Shown here: positions 28,633 to 39,055 of the stretch, in pieces | How positions within the stretch are numbered: position 1 is the stretch's first letter | How the letters are laid out: the number at the start of each line of letters is the position of its first letter | Assembly (NCBI GenBank): GCA_041392305.1 | Contig: JAWKMJ010000007.1 | Coordinates: forward strand, 1 to 64,000 | Direction of reading: 5' to 3' | DNA: 64,000 bases | DNA from: JAGQYP01 sp041392305 | Lineage (GTDB): Bacteria > Bacteroidota > Bacteroidia > Flavobacteriales_D > Crocinitomicaceae | Made by a program: the position numbers and the translations under genes | Notes under the pieces: generated by a model | What the model was told of the DNA's origin: nothing | Database searches by the model: none | What the model saw: only the letters and a program-made list of their open reading frames with translations

Positions 28633-29586
28633 TTAATTTTCTAATTCTTTGATAAATGATTTGCATATATCCCACGCAGTTTCGGCCATTTTATTGGTCT
28701 TCTCGTCTAAGCATGGGTTTACTTCAACTACCTCGATGCAACAGGTTTTTTCATTTTTTGCTAGTAGATTCAAAAGTTCTTTGGCTTCTTCCGGAAACAA
28801 TCCATCTTTTACGGGTGTCCCGGTACCGTGAGAAACTACATCGCAGTCCATGCTGTCAACATCAAAGGAAACATAGATCAGGTCACAGTCATTCAACCTG
28901 TCTAAGATCTCATCATAGACCCGCCTGACTCCCTTTTCCCTGACTTCAGCTACCTGGTAGTTTTTCATTTGATGACGTGCCATCAATTCATCTTCTGGTT
29001 TTTCCGTGTCTCTGACAGAAACAAAGATCACGTCAGAATGCAAAACTTTAGGTTGGATTCCTCCAATATTTTTTAATTTTTCCCAGTACTCTTTTGAGCC
29101 TTCTGTTGGTTGATTGCGCTGACATTCCAAATTGTCTTCGGCTAAAACAACTGAAACTGGCATTCCGTGAACATTTCCGGATGGAGTAGTGTAGGGCGTA
29201 TGCAAATCCCCATGTGCATCAATCCAGACCACACCTAGTCTTTTGGAAGGATGCGCCATTTTTAATCCTGAAATGGTTCCTGCTGCTACACTATGATCGC
29301 CTGAAAAAACAATAGGAAAACCTCCTTGGCTAACCACTTCTGAGATTTCCTGAGCGGCTATGTCTAACACATCAAAAATACCATCAATTCTTTTCGCTTG
29401 GGGATAAGGCGTGTCCTCGTCCAAAAGATCGTTCATGTCGTTGATCTCTGTTACTGGAAGTGATCCGAAAAACTGAGATTGGTCGTTCCTTGCCGCAACT
29501 TTGATTGCATCAGGTCCCATGCTAGCTCCTCTTGTCCCGGCACCTAGTTCAGATTTGATAATAAATATGTGGTTGTCTCTAGACAT
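28633..29586 (-). CDS. Arginase-family ureohydrolase
   Basis: A binuclear-manganese ureohydrolase that probably hydrolyses arginine to ornithine and urea. Metal-binding motifs are all present: GDHSVAAG, WIDAHGDLHTP, SFDVDSMDCD and the C-terminal EVVEVNPCLDE. The 317-residue length fits arginase; agmatinase or formimidoylglutamase activity cannot be excluded by eye. I choose the ATG at 29586: the upstream TTG (29604) lies inside a -7 promoter box. It is followed immediately by argS, putting arginine breakdown and arginine charging in one transcript. Confidence 0.87.
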   Translation of the reverse strand: MSRDNHIFIIKSELGAGTRGASMGPDAIKVAARNDQSQFFGSLPVTEINDMNDLLDEDTPYPQAKRIDGIFDVLDIAAQEISEVVSQGGFPIVFSGDHSVAAGTISGLKMAHPSKRLGVVWIDAHGDLHTPYTTPSGNVHGMPVSVVLAEDNLECQRNQPTEGSKEYWEKLKNIGGIQPKVLHSDVIFVSVRDTEKPEDELMARHQMKNYQVAEVREKGVRRVYDEILDRLNDCDLIYVSFDVDSMDCDVVSHGTGTPVKDGLFPEEAKELLNLLAKNEKTCCIEVVEVNPCLDEKTNKMAETAWDICKSFIKELEN

Positions 29587-29601
29587 ATAGTAGAATTTTT
29601 G

Positions 29602-29609
29602 CAAAAATA
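29602..29609 (-). promoter_or_regulatory. -7 promoter box of the arginase-argS operon
   Basis: On the minus strand TATTTTTG matches TAnnTTTG exactly, 15 nt before the ATG at 29586. It overlaps the alternative TTG start, which decides the start choice. Confidence 0.6.
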
Positions 29610-29624
29610 GTAATTACTAGGTTT

Positions 29625-31040
29625 TTATTTATTGTGAAGAGTTAGTTCATCTAGTAAATTCTCCTCATTTATTTTTCGATCCAGATCATTTTTCTCGTAA
29701 AAAGCTTTAAAATAAGGCCTTTTTTCTCGGTAATATTGCTCAAAGTTTATAAAGCGATAACTTCTGAATACCCACTTGAATTTTTTGAATTTCCAAAAAT
29801 TCTCAACCCCCGGAATCTTCATAATGGGTCTCCCAATTTGGATCAGGTAGTGCAGTAACCAAAATCTGAAATTTGTTTTGTAAGTGGATTTTCTTTCAGG
29901 CAATTGTTCAATCACTTCAATAAGATATTTCATCACTCTTAGATGATTCATACCATCGGAAAAACCAAAAATAGGAGCAACAATCTTATTTCTAATATCT
30001 CGCATAGATTGGGAATGAAAATCTTCCAATCGACCTGTTAATCTAAACTGTTGAAAATATTGTTGGAATTTTTCACCACTGTCAACAATCGGTTGTGCTT
30101 CGTCATATTTGGAAAGTTTTAAGGAAGGGGAAAAATTAGGATCCGTCAGAATGATCATGGATTCTTTGTTGAGCAACCAAGCTTCCATGGCAGTTGTTGA
30201 TTCAAATGAAGTCCACAAATCGCAAATATGAATGAGATCAGATATATTATACTCATCATATTCAATAATCACATTTTCGTAATGTTCAAGATTATCACAT
30301 TCATTGACCCCTCTTTTTTCTTCATGCAGTTTCCGCTCCAGCGGGTGGATTTTTAGAATAAACAAAGTGTCTGGATTATTTTCTATGGCAAATTTCAAAA
30401 CCTCTTCAACTTGTTTTCGTTGTGGTTCTATCGTTTCCAATCGACTTTCATCTCCATCAAAATAGCCTATCATATCTATCTTTCCCTGAGGATAATAGAT
30501 TTTAGCAAAAGCCCATGCAGCATATCCTACTACGTATTTATAATTTTCCTTTCCTTTCTGCTTTAAATAAGCTTCTTTAGAGATGAAATCATAAATCTTG
30601 TATCGATCTACTCCGGGATTTCCGGTTGCAACAATTTTTTCCGCATACTTTGGGGCTTTTTCTTTTAGGTAATCTCGTGTACGCTCAGACCAGCAACATA
30701 CAAATTCTTGGTAGTAATTCTTACCTATATTGTATCCCCAAAAATCAAATTTGCCATCTGTTCTAAAATTTCCTTCTGAGTCAAGAGCAAATACAGGGAT
30801 ATCTCGCTCAGAACAAAGTTTTGCGATTAAGTAATAATATTCTGCACCAACGGTATTTGGTAAAAATACAATATTAGGCTTGTAATACTTTATTTGATGG
30901 GCATCATAAAAAATAGACATTTTGATGTCAGCATTCAATTTTTCTCTAAGGTAAAAGCAGATGGGAAGAAACATTTCAACATCTCTCCCGTCTTCGCGAT
31001 CCACGAAATACAATAACTTTATCCTATTTTGAGATTTCAT
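29625..31040 (-). CDS. GT-B-like surface-carbohydrate glycosyltransferase
   Basis: A 471-residue cytoplasmic protein beginning IKLLYFVDREDGRDVEMFLP, with a donor-binding half that includes KIVATGNPGVDRY, FILKIHPLERK and CDLWTSFESTTAMEAWLL. This 'IHP ... S ... E' layout is typical of capsule and surface-polysaccharide glycosyltransferases with a GT-B fold. Donor and acceptor are unknown. The ATG overlaps the end of the upstream glycosyltransferase by 17 nt, so they belong to one operon. The C-terminal 80 residues are basic and aromatic, suggesting membrane association. Confidence 0.72.
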   Translation of the reverse strand: MKSQNRIKLLYFVDREDGRDVEMFLPICFYLREKLNADIKMSIFYDAHQIKYYKPNIVFLPNTVGAEYYYLIAKLCSERDIPVFALDSEGNFRTDGKFDFWGYNIGKNYYQEFVCCWSERTRDYLKEKAPKYAEKIVATGNPGVDRYKIYDFISKEAYLKQKGKENYKYVVGYAAWAFAKIYYPQGKIDMIGYFDGDESRLETIEPQRKQVEEVLKFAIENNPDTLFILKIHPLERKLHEEKRGVNECDNLEHYENVIIEYDEYNISDLIHICDLWTSFESTTAMEAWLLNKESMIILTDPNFSPSLKLSKYDEAQPIVDSGEKFQQYFQQFRLTGRLEDFHSQSMRDIRNKIVAPIFGFSDGMNHLRVMKYLIEVIEQLPERKSTYKTNFRFWLLHYLIQIGRPIMKIPGVENFWKFKKFKWVFRSYRFINFEQYYREKRPYFKAFYEKNDLDRKINEENLLDELTLHNK

Positions 31041-32298
31041 TAAGCCAACCAGCTACTTTTTTTGTAAGATTATAATTTGAATAATTCTGAATCGCTTCCT
31101 TATTTATGCTAATTTGATTGCCGTGTATCAAAGCATGGTGAAGAAAACTATAAATTTCATCAAAGTTGATATAATCAATGCATTTACCACAATTTGTTTC
31201 TTTTAGCATGTTTCCCACATCACTGTCCTCAGGACCCAAAGCTAAAATTTGATTGTAAGTTCGCATGTTTTCATAGAATTTACCTGGGATTCTACCATGA
31301 GTATTCCCGGTCTGATTTAGGGGGAGTAAAAGGACATCCGAATCAAACATTAACTGGATGGATTCTTTTCTAGGAATGGTGCCTAAAAATTTAAAATGGT
31401 TGGTTAATCCAAATCTTTCAATTGCTTCCTTAATCATGTAATCCACTTGTCCAGCCAATACCAAGGTGATCTTTCTATCTGTTGGATTTTCTTTTACCAA
31501 TTTTTGAAGCGCCAAAAAGAAATTCTCAGAATAACGATCTCTTCCAAACAAGCCAGCATGAGAAATAATGAATTCCTTCGGATTTTTATTGGGAGAAATT
31601 CCAGTGAAATCTGCTTCATCAAATCCATAGGGCAATACTTCAACATTTTGGGCTCCAATCGCTTCAAGATCGATCTTTTGTTGCCGGACTAGAAATACAA
31701 ATTTATTCGCATTCTAGTAAATTGCTCTTGTTCTTATGAATATAATCTGCCACAGCCGACATGTTAAATTCAGCAGTAATCGACCTGTGTCCATGGATCT
31801 TGGTGATCTGTAAGAACTGTATTCCTGTGTTTTTACTGACTTTACATGCTATCAAAGTATTGGTGTGGGGTGGGCCATCAGAAAAAATTGCATCCACAGG
31901 ATTTTCTTTCAAATAATTGGTCAGATACTTCACACTCGGTCTTACCCATAGTGCTCGAGCATCTGGAATGAAAAAATTACCACGAATAAAAATCCCCAAC
32001 TATCAACTCTTTTCTTTTCCCTTACATGAATCACATTATTTAGTGGTTCTGCCTTTTTCGACTGTGTTTTTGAATAATCCAAAAGGTTCTAAAATAGGTC
32101 TTTTGAGAATTGTAAGCTCCTCTGGGATATCCCGAAAATTATTTTGATCCAAATATGGATAATCTGCATTTCAGGAATACCTGCAACAGGCTCCCAATCA
32201 AAATCATAGTATTTAACGATCATAAGAACTCTCAGCTGCATTTGATCCCTCCGCAGGGAGACCAAAGAATGAATACGATAAAGACAGTTTTTCTTCAT
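31024..32298 (-). pseudogene. Glycosyltransferase (GT4-like) broken by frameshifts
   Basis: Three minus-strand fragments make one GT-B glycosyltransferase: 32298-32089 (VLMIVKYYDFDWEPVAGIPE), 31999-31703 (IRGNFFIPDARALWVRPSVK ... SDGPPHTNTLIACKVS) and about 31716-31024 (VEVLPYGFDEADF ... ISHAGLFGRDRYSENFFLAL ... GRIPGKFYENM). The acceptor-side N-terminus, GPPH motif and donor-side G-G-K-E-like elements are readable, so coding sense is kept apart from indels near 31715, about 32000-32090 and 32130-32170. The order of short blocks near 32200-32290 also looks scrambled. Either a recent pseudogene or a locally poor assembly; the neighbouring gene shows the same damage. Confidence 0.75.
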
Positions 32299-32303
32299 TT
32301 TTA

Positions 32304-35018
32304 TTAGGAGTCCGTCTTTTTCTCTTCTAATTTGGGTTGTTACTTGAATCTCTGTAAAGCAGAGAATCTGATACCAAAAAACATAAATACTTGATCAACT
32401 TTAGAGATCAATTGTATTTATCGATTTTTGGATTGTCATAAGACACATTATGATTTCATGTTTTCCTGCTGGAACTTTAATTGCCCGTAAGAAATATAGT
32501 TTACATTAATGATTTCGGCTGCTTGTCCATCTATTGCTACATTCAATATTTTGGATAAAAAACCTCTGAAAAAACAACCAATTGATCTTCCTGTGAGTTA
32601 AGCTGTACCACACCATTTTGTCGGATGATAGATTCTAAAGCCACATTTCCTACACCTGAAATCCATTTTGACCAATCAATCCTTCGTTTTTGGTTTTGAG
32701 TAATGGCTGTTGTCGCTGGATTCCAAGTTGAATCACCTAAAGCAAATTTCTTCATCGGCATTTTGAACATATTTTACATCTTTCACCAACCAAGCGTTAC
32801 CAAGAGCTCCTGGGTTAGGCTGAGCCATTCGTACTGCCCTTGAGGAATACCCATGATGTATCTTGTATTGAGCATGTTTAGTACTTTTTGACCAGTGTAT
32901 GGATTCAGATACTTACTCTCTGAGTCAAAGTAGAAACTCCAAACTTCTTGGTACTTTTTCAATTTTGCACCATGATAACCACCAATGGTTTTGCAAATAA
33001 GAACTTTGACCACTGCTAAATCCAGAGGCATAATCGTGGACTCTGAAATGAGTCCAGTTTATCCAATGCTCTAAAGTATCTATAAATCTATGTTGTCTAC
33101 TTCCTGACCTTTAAGATCATTTTCCTTGGCAAATTCATTTACTTTGGCATCCTCAGCCTGTAAGGCTTGTTGAAGATCTGGATTTCTTTTTACCTCTTCC
33201 TGAAGAATGAATTGCTCTCCAGGTTCTGGGTAAAATGGATACTGCAAGATGATCTTTTTCGTCCAAGTTCCACATATTCCTTTCCTTTCTTTTTCGTTAT
33301 CTAAATATCTTTTATCTACAGTGAATAAATCCACCGTAATTAAAAGTCCTATACCTCCGATGATCAAAATTTCATTTCTAACATTTCTGAATATGAAAAT
33401 ATAAAGTAAACCAGCCGCGAGTAAGAAGAAAATAAGTGATCTTCCTGTATCTGCTCTAAAGATTCCAACTCTTACATTCACCAATTCATTGTTGGATTCG
33501 GTAAATTCATTGATTAATGCGGTACGTTGTTCTTGCGGAAATTTCCCATAATCTTTATCATTCGAATCAGACATCTTCTTGATGAATTCTTCCATTCGCT
33601 CTGTTTCAGCTTTTGAATTGAAGTCTAATGTGTGTGGAATGGCAAAGGAAAGCCAATAAGATCAAGCAGATGCTCCTGTAGCTATATAAAAACCTCTTGG
33701 ACTATTCTTCACATCGTCAGGCTTGTTGACCAAATCTCGGATAAAAAGAATGGCCAAAAGAGGTAATGCAAATTCCAATATCACCAAAGTCATTGAAACG
33801 GCTCTGAACTTATTGCAAGAGGGACATTATCTATAAAGAAATCCGTTAATCCAGCAAAATTTCCCACCCCAGCACAGGCAACAGACCCAATATAACGGCA
33901 GCCAAAATTCCCCATTTTAATCTGTCTTTAATGTAGATCATTCCTAAAACAAACAAGAAAACCACAATGATTCCGATATAAACCGGACCTTCCACACATA
34001 GGATTGATCTCCCAATATTTATTGTTATTTTCCAACTGGGAAATTTCCCCCTTTGAATTTGGGTTCAACTTCATCCATTATTTCTTTTCATTGGCTAATC
34101 TATGTTGTTTCCTCCTTTTGCATCTGGGATCCTTGAAGGTCCAACTCTCCTGTATTCCATAACTCCAATCCACGTGCTAGATCGATCTAGTCCAAAGTTT
34201 TATCGTTTTTGATCATCCTTAGGAGAAATGGTCAATTCTGATTGTCCACGAGTAAGGTTTTTGGTATAATCCGAGACCAAATAACAAGGCAAAGTTGACC
34301 AAAGCAGCAGGTGAAAAAAATATAGACAATGTAACCACTGTCCGGATCCCAAGGTTTAAGATCTTTTTCTTCAAAGGCTTTATATAGCTCAACAATTCCC
34401 AAGAAGAAGAATAATTGCAGATAATACAGGTGATTTGGACGTGATTCATATAGTTAACTCCATGGTCATTCCCATCATAGAGACCAGAATACCTAATTTC
34501 CAATTCCTTCTGTAGAGTAAATAAAATCCAGCTATTACCAATGGAATATAGGCCATTGCGAAGGATTTGGAAGTATGACCTACCTTCATTACAATGATTA
34601 AGTAAGAGGTTAATGCGTAAGCTATTGAGCCAATAGCACTTATAAAAGGTTTAAGCCTGAATGTTTGTAGAAGAATATACATACAAACCATCGAAATAAT
34701 AAAAGCCCAGGTTGCATAAGGCATTCCAAGGGAAAATACTTTTCCCCACCATCCGACCCAATTGCCGTCTGTTTTAGCTGCAATCTGCTCTGTGGGCATT
34801 CCACCAAACATGGAGTTAGTCCATCCAATATGTTCTCCTTCTTCTTGAAATTCTACCGTTTCACGGCTCATTCCAATATAGTTCTGAATATCCGCTTGTT
34901 TAAGTGTATATCCCTGGAAAGCAGGAGAGAAATAAGCGAGTGTGATAATGATAAATATTCCAAATACAGCGAAATGCTGCCAGTTGTTTTTGAAAAACAA
35001 TTTAATATCAAATTTCAT
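32304..35018 (-). pseudogene. YfhO-family multi-span membrane protein gene broken by many frameshifts
   Basis: YfhO-type proteins are large (about 830 residues) membrane proteins, several of which glycosylate envelope lipids or polymers. The N-terminus is intact for 190 residues (35018-34446; LFFKNNWQHFAVFGIFI, GWTNSMFGGMPTEQIA). After that the protein can be followed only by changing frame: KPWDPDSGYIVYIF near 34350, SPAALVNFALLFGLGLY, a membrane segment 33595-33080 (FFLLAAGLLYIFIFRNVRN), GGYHGAKLKKYQEVW and NMLNTRYIMGIPQGQ (33031-32783), QLVVFSEVFYPK (32570) and LRAIKVPAGKHEI (32480), ending PKLEEKKTDS and TAA at 32304. At least six indels are needed. Content is preserved between them, favouring very recent decay or assembly error. 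Confidence 0.82.
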
Positions 35019-35069
35019 CTTCTAAGAAATTAGTTTTTTGATTGAGCTGTCTAAAATACTATTTTAGGA

Positions 35070-35327
35070 TTAATCTACCTCTTCATAATCCACATAATCT
35101 TCGTTTGAAGAATTTGCAGGTCGATCTGAGATATTTACTTTCCCAAAATTCTGAATTTTTTGTTGACGTTCCTTTTCAAAAGCTTTTTCAGCCCGTCTTT
35201 GACGATTTTCATTTTCCATTTGTCGTTTCGCCATCATGATTCTCCCAATAAGTCGCAATACAACTAAAACTCCGACAATTATCAGAATTGTTCGAATCAA
35301 TCCGGTTACACTGGCTTCCTGGATCAT
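35070..35327 (-). CDS. Small DUF4834-like membrane protein
   Basis: An 85-residue protein with one N-terminal membrane helix (GLIRTILIIVGVLVVLRLIG) and a basic, coiled-coil-prone cytoplasmic tail (KRQMENENRQRRAEKAFEKE) ending in an acidic patch (EDYVDYEEVD). Size and context, between carB and yfhO, match the DUF4834 family of Bacteroidota; function unknown. It begins one base after the carB stop and precedes yfhO by about 50 nt, so all three are in one operon. Confidence 0.75.
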   Translation of the reverse strand: MIQEASVTGLIRTILIIVGVLVVLRLIGRIMMAKRQMENENRQRRAEKAFEKERQQKIQNFGKVNISDRPANSSNEDYVDYEEVD

Positions 35328-35328
35328 T

Positions 35329-38145
35329 CTATTTACTCAAGTATAGATTTCGCTCCGAATAAACCTTAACGAAGAAAGGATCTTTCAAATTTTTAATGAA
35401 TCGTATGGCCTCACCCGTTGATTTCATCTCAGGTCCAAGTTCCTTATTTACATTCGGGAATTTGTTGAAAGAGAAAACCGGAATTTTTATGGCATAACCT
35501 TCCTTGTGAGGATTAAATTTAAAGTCTTTCACCTTATTTTTTCCAAGCATAACCTTAGTTGCATAGTTTACATAAGGTTCTCTGTAAGCTTTAGCAATAA
35601 ATGGAACTGTTCTCGAAGCTCTTGGATTGGCTTCGATCACATAAACTTTATCATCTTTTACTGCAAATTGTACATTGATTAATCCTACCGTTTTTAATTC
35701 AACCGCGATCTTTTTGGTAATGTCTTCAATTTGTTGCAAAACAAAATCACCAATATTGTAGGGTGGAAGTACGGCATAAGAATCTCCTGAGTGAATACCA
35801 GCAGGTTCAATATGCTGCATGACACCAATGATGTAAACGTCTTTTCCATCACAAATAGCGTCACATTCACATTCTGTAGCACCTGAAAGGAAATGATCCA
35901 GAAGAATCTTGTTTTCAGGCATGTCTCTTAAAATGTCTACCACATGCTTCTCCAATTCTGATTCATTGATCACAATCTTCATTTTTTGCCCTCCAAGAAC
36001 GTAAGAAGGTCTAACCAATAATGGGAAACCTAAATCTCTGGAAAGTTCGATGGCTTGTTCGGCACTCTCAACAACTCCATATTTAGGGTAAGGAATTTTG
36101 TTTTCCTTTAAAATGTCAGAAAAACTTCCTCTGTCTTCCGCCAAATCTAAGGCTTCGTAACTTGTCCCCATGATTTTAATACCATAACGCTCAAGTTTCT
36201 CTGCTAGTTTTAGGGCAGTTTGACCACCCAACTGAACAATCACACCCACTGGTTTTTCATGAAGAATAATGTCATAAATGTGCTCCCAAAAAACGGGCTC
36301 AAAGTACAGCTTATCAGCAGTATCAAAGTCTGTAGAAACCGTTTCAGGGTTACAGTTAATCATGATTGTTTCGAAGCCGCATTCCTTTGCAGCTAAAACC
36401 CCATGAACACAAGAATAATCGAATTCGATTCCTTGTCCAATTCGGTTGGGTCCTGATCCCAGTACAATGATCTTCTCTTCTCCTGAAGAAACCGATTCAT
36501 TTTCCTCTTCAAAAGTGGAATAGTAGTAAGGTGTAGCTGCTGGGAATTCCGCAGCACAAGTATCTACCAGTTTATAGACTCTTTTGATATCAAAATCATG
36601 TCTTTTAGTAAATACTTCTGATTCCAAACACCTTAATAAATGAGCGATTTGTCTGTCGGCATAACCCTTTTGTTTCGCTTCAAAAATTAATTCTCTCGGA
36701 ATATTATCTAAAGTATGTCTTTCGATTTTTCTTTCAAGATGAATCAAATCCTCGATCTGTCTTAAGAACCAAGGAGTAATTTTCGTTTTTTCAAATATTG
36801 TTTTGAAAGGGATTCCAAGCTTGAAAGCATCATAAATGTGAAAAAGTCTGTTCCACGATGGGAATTCCAAAGAGTGCAAAATTTCATCCTGATTTCTTAG
36901 CTCTTTTCCGTCAGCTCCCAATCCATTTCTGCCAATTTCCAGAGATTGACAAGCCTTCTGAAGCGCTTCCTGGAAACATCTACCGATTCCCATTACTTCA
37001 CCAACAGATTTCATTTGCAGTCCTAAAGAACGATCTGCTCCAGCAAATTTATTGAAGTTCCATCGAGGAATCTTAACGATCACATAATCCAAAGTCGGCT
37101 CAAATAAAGCTGAAGTGGATTGAGTGATTTGGTTTTTCAATTCATCTAAGTGATAACCAATAGCCAGTTTACTTGCAATTTTGGCAATAGGATAACCTGT
37201 TGCTTTAGAGGCCAATGCAGACGATCTTGAAACTCTTGGATTGATCTCGATAGCGATAATATCTTCCTTATCATCCGGAGAAACCGCAAACTGAACATTA
37301 CAACCTCCAGCAAAATTTCCAATGGCTCTCATCATTTTGATCGCCATGTCTCTCATTTTTTGGAAGGTTGTATCCGAAAGAGTCATCGCTGGAGCTACCG
37401 TGATCGAGTCACCTGTATGTACTCCCATTGGATCAAAGTTCTCGATCGAACAAATAATCACGACATTATCGTTGGCATCTCTTAAAAGTTCCAACTCATA
37501 TTCTTTCCACCCCAAAAGGGCTTTATCAATCATGACCTCGTGAATAGGAGATTCGTGCAAACCTCTATTCAATAAATCATCATATTTTTCTTCTTCGTAA
37601 ACGATTGCAGCTCCTGATCCACCTAAGGTATAAGATGGACGGATACAAACTGGGAAACCGAATTTTTGAGCAATATTTTTTCCTTCCAAAAAGGACTTTG
37701 CCGTATCTTGAGGAGCCATGGGAACCCCAATTTCAATCATTAAGTCCCTGAAAGCTTCTCTGTTTTCTGTGATTTCAATAGCATCAAGGTCCACACCAAT
37801 AATCCTTACATTGTGATCCTCCCAAATTCCAAGTTCATCACACTTGATACATAAATTTAGGGCTGTCTGTCCACCCATTGTAGGCAAAACGGCATCTATT
37901 TTATGTTGTTCCAGGATTTCTACAATCGACTCAGGTTCAAGGGGTTTTAAGTAGATGTTGTCCGCTACAAACTCATCTGTCATGATGGTTGCTGGATTGG
38001 AATTGATTAAGGTTACTTCAATACCTTCATCTCTTAAAGATCTTGAGGCTTGAGAGCCAGAGTAGTCAAATTCACATGCTTGTCCAATTACGATAGGTCC
38101 ACTTCCAATAATCAGGATTGATTTAATACTATTATCTTTCGGCAT
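35329..38145 (-). CDS. carB: Carbamoyl-phosphate synthase large subunit CarB
   Basis: Makes carbamoyl phosphate for pyrimidine and arginine synthesis together with CarA (not in the window). The protein has the two duplicated ATP-grasp halves: first half KSILIIGSGPIVIGQACEFD with SYTLGGSGAAIV, second half KIIVLGSGPNRIGQGIEFDY with PSYVLGGQKMKIV. At 938 residues it stops right after EAIRFIKNLKDPFF, where the roughly 120-residue C-terminal MGS regulatory domain of the 1073-residue E. coli enzyme would begin. So catalytic parts are complete but UMP/ornithine allosteric control is absent or supplied elsewhere. Confidence 0.95.
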   Translation of the reverse strand: MPKDNSIKSILIIGSGPIVIGQACEFDYSGSQASRSLRDEGIEVTLINSNPATIMTDEFVADNIYLKPLEPESIVEILEQHKIDAVLPTMGGQTALNLCIKCDELGIWEDHNVRIIGVDLDAIEITENREAFRDLMIEIGVPMAPQDTAKSFLEGKNIAQKFGFPVCIRPSYTLGGSGAAIVYEEEKYDDLLNRGLHESPIHEVMIDKALLGWKEYELELLRDANDNVVIICSIENFDPMGVHTGDSITVAPAMTLSDTTFQKMRDMAIKMMRAIGNFAGGCNVQFAVSPDDKEDIIAIEINPRVSRSSALASKATGYPIAKIASKLAIGYHLDELKNQITQSTSALFEPTLDYVIVKIPRWNFNKFAGADRSLGLQMKSVGEVMGIGRCFQEALQKACQSLEIGRNGLGADGKELRNQDEILHSLEFPSWNRLFHIYDAFKLGIPFKTIFEKTKITPWFLRQIEDLIHLERKIERHTLDNIPRELIFEAKQKGYADRQIAHLLRCLESEVFTKRHDFDIKRVYKLVDTCAAEFPAATPYYYSTFEEENESVSSGEEKIIVLGSGPNRIGQGIEFDYSCVHGVLAAKECGFETIMINCNPETVSTDFDTADKLYFEPVFWEHIYDIILHEKPVGVIVQLGGQTALKLAEKLERYGIKIMGTSYEALDLAEDRGSFSDILKENKIPYPKYGVVESAEQAIELSRDLGFPLLVRPSYVLGGQKMKIVINESELEKHVVDILRDMPENKILLDHFLSGATECECDAICDGKDVYIIGVMQHIEPAGIHSGDSYAVLPPYNIGDFVLQQIEDITKKIAVELKTVGLINVQFAVKDDKVYVIEANPRASRTVPFIAKAYREPYVNYATKVMLGKNKVKDFKFNPHKEGYAIKIPVFSFNKFPNVNKELGPEMKSTGEAIRFIKNLKDPFFVKVYSERNLYLSK

Positions 38146-38180
38146 CGAGTTTTTTTTGAATATTTTTAAAATTCAAAGGG

Positions 38181-38188
38181 CAAAGTTA
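38181..38188 (-). promoter_or_regulatory. -7 promoter box of the carB operon
   Basis: On the minus strand TAACTTTG matches TAnnTTTG exactly, about 35 nt before the carB ATG. The -33 position reads TTA, not TTG. Confidence 0.55.
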
Positions 38189-38234
38189 GTAGAATAATAG
38201 TTACGGATAAAAAAACTTTTCAAAACCTTTTAAC

Positions 38235-39050
38235 ATTATAGAAAGTCGAATTGAAATAGTAGAAACTAACCAGCTGAAACTAGAGTATTTAGTGCGTGGA
38301 GAGGGATCCAAAACATTTTTTTGTTTTCATGGTCACAGTTTAAATATGCACTATTTCGAATTTCTAGCAGATAATTTTAAGGATGTTCAGGTTGTATCTT
38401 TCAATATTTTTTTTCATGGCCAATCTGAATTAAAAGAAGATCATTTAGATCATCATAATTTGAAGGCGATATTTGATTTAGTGATTGAAAAAGAAAGCAT
38501 AAATCATTTTAGCGTGATAGGGTATTCGCTAGGAGGAAAATTTGCCTTGAATCTAGTGAATTATTATCCTGACAAAATTGACCAAGTAATATTGATTGCA
38601 GCTGAAGGTATTAAGGCCAATAATTTCTATAATCTTACTTGTAGAATTTGGCTTTTAAGAAGATTGTATAAAACTTCAATTGAGCATCCCAATTGGTTTT
38701 TTAATTTAGCTCATTTTCTGAGAAGAGTAAGAGTCTTTAGTCCTAGCATGATTAAATTCATTGAATTGCAAATGGGGGAGAAGGAACAACGAGAAATGGC
38801 CTACAATACTTGGGCAAAATTCAGATACGTTTTTCCAAACCAGGGAAGATTAAAAAACAATTTTCATGATTTCAATATAGATTTAATTGTCATGATTGGA
38901 GAAAGAGATCGCATAATAAAACCTGATGTTGGGAACTATTTTATACAAAAAATGGGAAAGGGTGAGTTTCGCGTGCTTCCCATGACTCATGACATCTTCA
39001 GGAAAGATTATCTACAAATACTTATGAAGGAACTCGAACACATCATATAA
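38235..39050 (+). CDS. Alpha/beta hydrolase with uncertain start
   Basis: An alpha/beta-fold hydrolase of unknown substrate: HG oxyanion region (FCFHGHSLN), nucleophile elbow GYSLGG, acid in MIGERDRI and histidine in PMTHDIF. The first recognised start codon is GTG at 38292, giving 252 residues, but the open frame continues upstream and encodes IESRIEIVETNQLKLEYLV, which forms the expected first strand of the fold. There is no ATG, GTG or TTG in that stretch, only ATT (38235) or ATA (38238), so a rare start is possible; the coordinates given assume ATT. The in-frame TAA upstream is at 38208. Confidence 0.7.
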   Translation: MIESRIEIVETNQLKLEYLVRGEGSKTFFCFHGHSLNMHYFEFLADNFKDVQVVSFNIFFHGQSELKEDHLDHHNLKAIFDLVIEKESINHFSVIGYSLGGKFALNLVNYYPDKIDQVILIAAEGIKANNFYNLTCRIWLLRRLYKTSIEHPNWFFNLAHFLRRVRVFSPSMIKFIELQMGEKEQREMAYNTWAKFRYVFPNQGRLKNNFHDFNIDLIVMIGERDRIIKPDVGNYFIQKMGKGEFRVLPMTHDIFRKDYLQILMKELEHII

Positions 39051-39055
39051 ACAAT

